NCBI GenBank assembly: GCA_964442335.1
Contig: CAYTZI010000041.1
Location: forward strand, 1-14,782
DNA length: 14,782 bases
Direction of reading: 5' to 3'
From: JBFYTX01 sp964442335
GTDB taxonomy: Bacteria; Chloroflexota; Dehalococcoidia; Dehalococcoidales; RBG-16-60-22
In this document: piece by piece, positions 13,497 to 14,782 of the stretch
How the letters are laid out: every line of letters starts with the position of its first letter
Numbering within the stretch: position 1 is the first letter of the stretch
Notes under the pieces: generated by a model
Database searches by the model: none
What the model saw: only the letters and a program-made list of their open reading frames with translations
What the model was told of the DNA's origin: nothing
Program-made: the position numbers and the translations under genes

Positions 13497-14782
13497 TCAG
13501 GATGATGAAGCGTCCGGTAGAGTTTCAGGAGGCGCTTCAACCAACCTCTCCGGCACACGTTTGCCATTATTCGCCTCGGCCAGCTTGGCGACGGCGATGG
13601 AAAAGCCGGCCAGAATCCACATGAGAGGGACCGAGTCCATAAGATTATGCGAAAACGCATTTACAATATACGCCATCACGGCGCCGCAGCCGCCGAAAGC
13701 GATGGCTTTAACAAAAAGACTCGAGGCCCGATGATAGCCGTAGAGGAAGTTACGGAAGATGTTTATAAACAACCATATATAAACAATCAGGGCGAACGTG
13801 CCGAAAGAGACCCATACGCGAATGAAATCGTTGTGCGCCTGTTCGACGCCGAGTGTGCCCAAAGCCCCCGCAACGTCGACGTTTCCTATAGCCGAAGAAT
13901 AGGCCTCCGACATTTGAACGAACATACCCTGCCCTATGCCAAATATGGGGTGGTCCAGGGCAATCATAATGCCGGCATGCCACAATACCAGCCTTCCGGC
14001 GGCGCTCGATTCTTCCGTAAAACCCTGGGAATACCGGTTGCCGACCATATTGGTATAAAGGAGAAAGGCGACTCCCATGACCACCAGCGCCCCGAAAAGG
14101 ACTTTCTTCATTTTTCCCTTGAGCAGAAAGAACATTATCAGTACGCCCGGCACGAGGGCCAACATCCCGGAGCGGGTGAAGGTGAAATAAAGGGCCGCGA
14201 GCATGGCCAGTGCCAGCACCGGCAGTATCTTCTGCGCCTGCGAGCCCACTCCCTTGAGGAGCAACACCGCAATCATCGGCAATATCACCAGCGGCAACTG
14301 ATAGGCCAGATATATAGCCCCTTCGGAGAACCCCGCCGCTCTATTCCCCCTCAGGTTCCCGAGGCTGTACACGGGTATGCCCAGTCCCTGATAATGCTGA
14401 CCGATAGCAGCCAGCGCCGATATCGTACAGGTGATGAGGAGCACCACGGTCAACAGTCTTAAGTCTTTTTCGTTCTTAACGGCGGCAGGCAGGAAGTAAA
14501 CAATCGCCAGAGCCGTCGCCCCGGTCCGCAGGTACTGGAAAACGCTATTCATATCCAGGTTCACGGAGTTCGCCACGGTTGCCAGGCAGTAAAATATAAC
14601 GGTGGGTATAATAATGCTGCGTGCCCGGCTTCCCAGCTTTATGGCCCCTCTTGCCCTGAGGAGAGGAAACAGTAAAATGACAGCCAATATCGTCCATAAA
14701 AAGCGGACGGTGATCGGGGTGGAGCCGAAATACAGTATATAGCCGCTCGCGGTGAACTGGCCCACCAGCAATCCCGCCACCG
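13497..14782 (-). CDS. O-antigen ligase/polymerase family protein (Wzy_C), 5' end missing
   Basis: The gene runs off the right edge, and the first 427 or so codons visible are probably not the true start; a GTG at 14780 is open but arbitrary. The protein has about ten or more membrane helices. Family motifs are FTRSGMLALVPG (200-211 of the visible part), GRLVLWHAG (262-270), DHPIFGIGQGMF (276-287), the conserved His in QAHNDFIRVW (314-323) in a large outer loop, and AFSHNLMD (375-382). Such proteins join undecaprenyl-linked glycans: Wzy polymerises repeat units, WaaL ligates them to a lipid, and PglL-type members glycosylate proteins. Sequence alone does not separate these. The cytoplasmic tail is charged and proline-containing. 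It is the first visible gene of the minus-strand glycan group and would act after the flippase at 404. Confidence 0.88.
   Translation of the reverse strand, partial: VAGLLVGQFTASGYILYFGSTPITVRFLWTILAVILLFPLLRARGAIKLGSRARSIIIPTVIFYCLATVANSVNLDMNSVFQYLRTGATALAIVYFLPAAVKNEKDLRLLTVVLLITCTISALAAIGQHYQGLGIPVYSLGNLRGNRAAGFSEGAIYLAYQLPLVILPMIAVLLLKGVGSQAQKILPVLALAMLAALYFTFTRSGMLALVPGVLIMFFLLKGKMKKVLFGALVVMGVAFLLYTNMVGNRYSQGFTEESSAAGRLVLWHAGIMIALDHPIFGIGQGMFVQMSEAYSSAIGNVDVAGALGTLGVEQAHNDFIRVWVSFGTFALIVYIWLFINIFRNFLYGYHRASSLFVKAIAFGGCGAVMAYIVNAFSHNLMDSVPLMWILAGFSIAVAKLAEANNGKRVPERLVEAPPETLPDASSS

Overview
The window is a cell-envelope polysaccharide locus made of two convergent gene groups, with no RNA genes, CRISPR arrays, phage genes or insertion sequences that I can see. 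The organism is probably an uncultured bacterium of moderately high GC. Frequent ATA and AGG codons and a large surface protein with an N-terminal signal peptide and a C-terminal membrane anchor (no LPxTG, no beta-barrel or autotransporter unit) suggest a monoderm-like envelope. Class Dehalococcoidia (Chloroflexota) is my best guess; it is inferred from style and was not tested.

Layout. 1-403: intergenic, with a palindrome-rich repeat at about 1-180 and a strong leader stem-loop at 311-360. 404-3819 (+): a tight three-gene group of a Wzx-type flippase, an FkbM-type methyltransferase and undecaprenyl-diphosphatase UppP. Reading leftwards from the right edge (-): a 5'-truncated O-antigen ligase/polymerase (13497-14782), a GT4 glycosyltransferase, four tandem paralogous GT2 glycosyltransferases (12315 down to 8397), a 394-bp intergenic region with four hairpins and a good sigma70-type promoter, a 1283-residue anchored surface protein (8002-4151), and a 94-residue two-helix membrane protein (4105-3821). 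The last ends 1 nt from the uppP stop codon.

How the genes fit together (inference from families). The glycosyltransferases would build an oligosaccharide on undecaprenyl phosphate at the cytoplasmic face. The methyltransferase may decorate it, the flippase moves it outward, the Wzy_C-family protein polymerises it or ligates it to an acceptor, and UppP regenerates the lipid carrier. No initiating phosphoglycosyltransferase, chain-length regulator or sugar-nucleotide synthesis gene is in the window, so the locus extends further or relies on genes elsewhere. The surface protein has an Fn3-like region, a right-handed parallel beta-helix, a cadherin-like domain, an Ig-like domain, a glycine/serine linker, a ZU5-like domain, two CARDB-like repeats and a membrane helix. 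It could bind, modify or carry the glycan.

The most interesting points are the tandem GT2 expansion with divergent active-site residues in one copy, the possible pairing of a surface acceptor with a ligase, the G-tract that divides the surface protein in two, and the regulatory region at 8003-8396.
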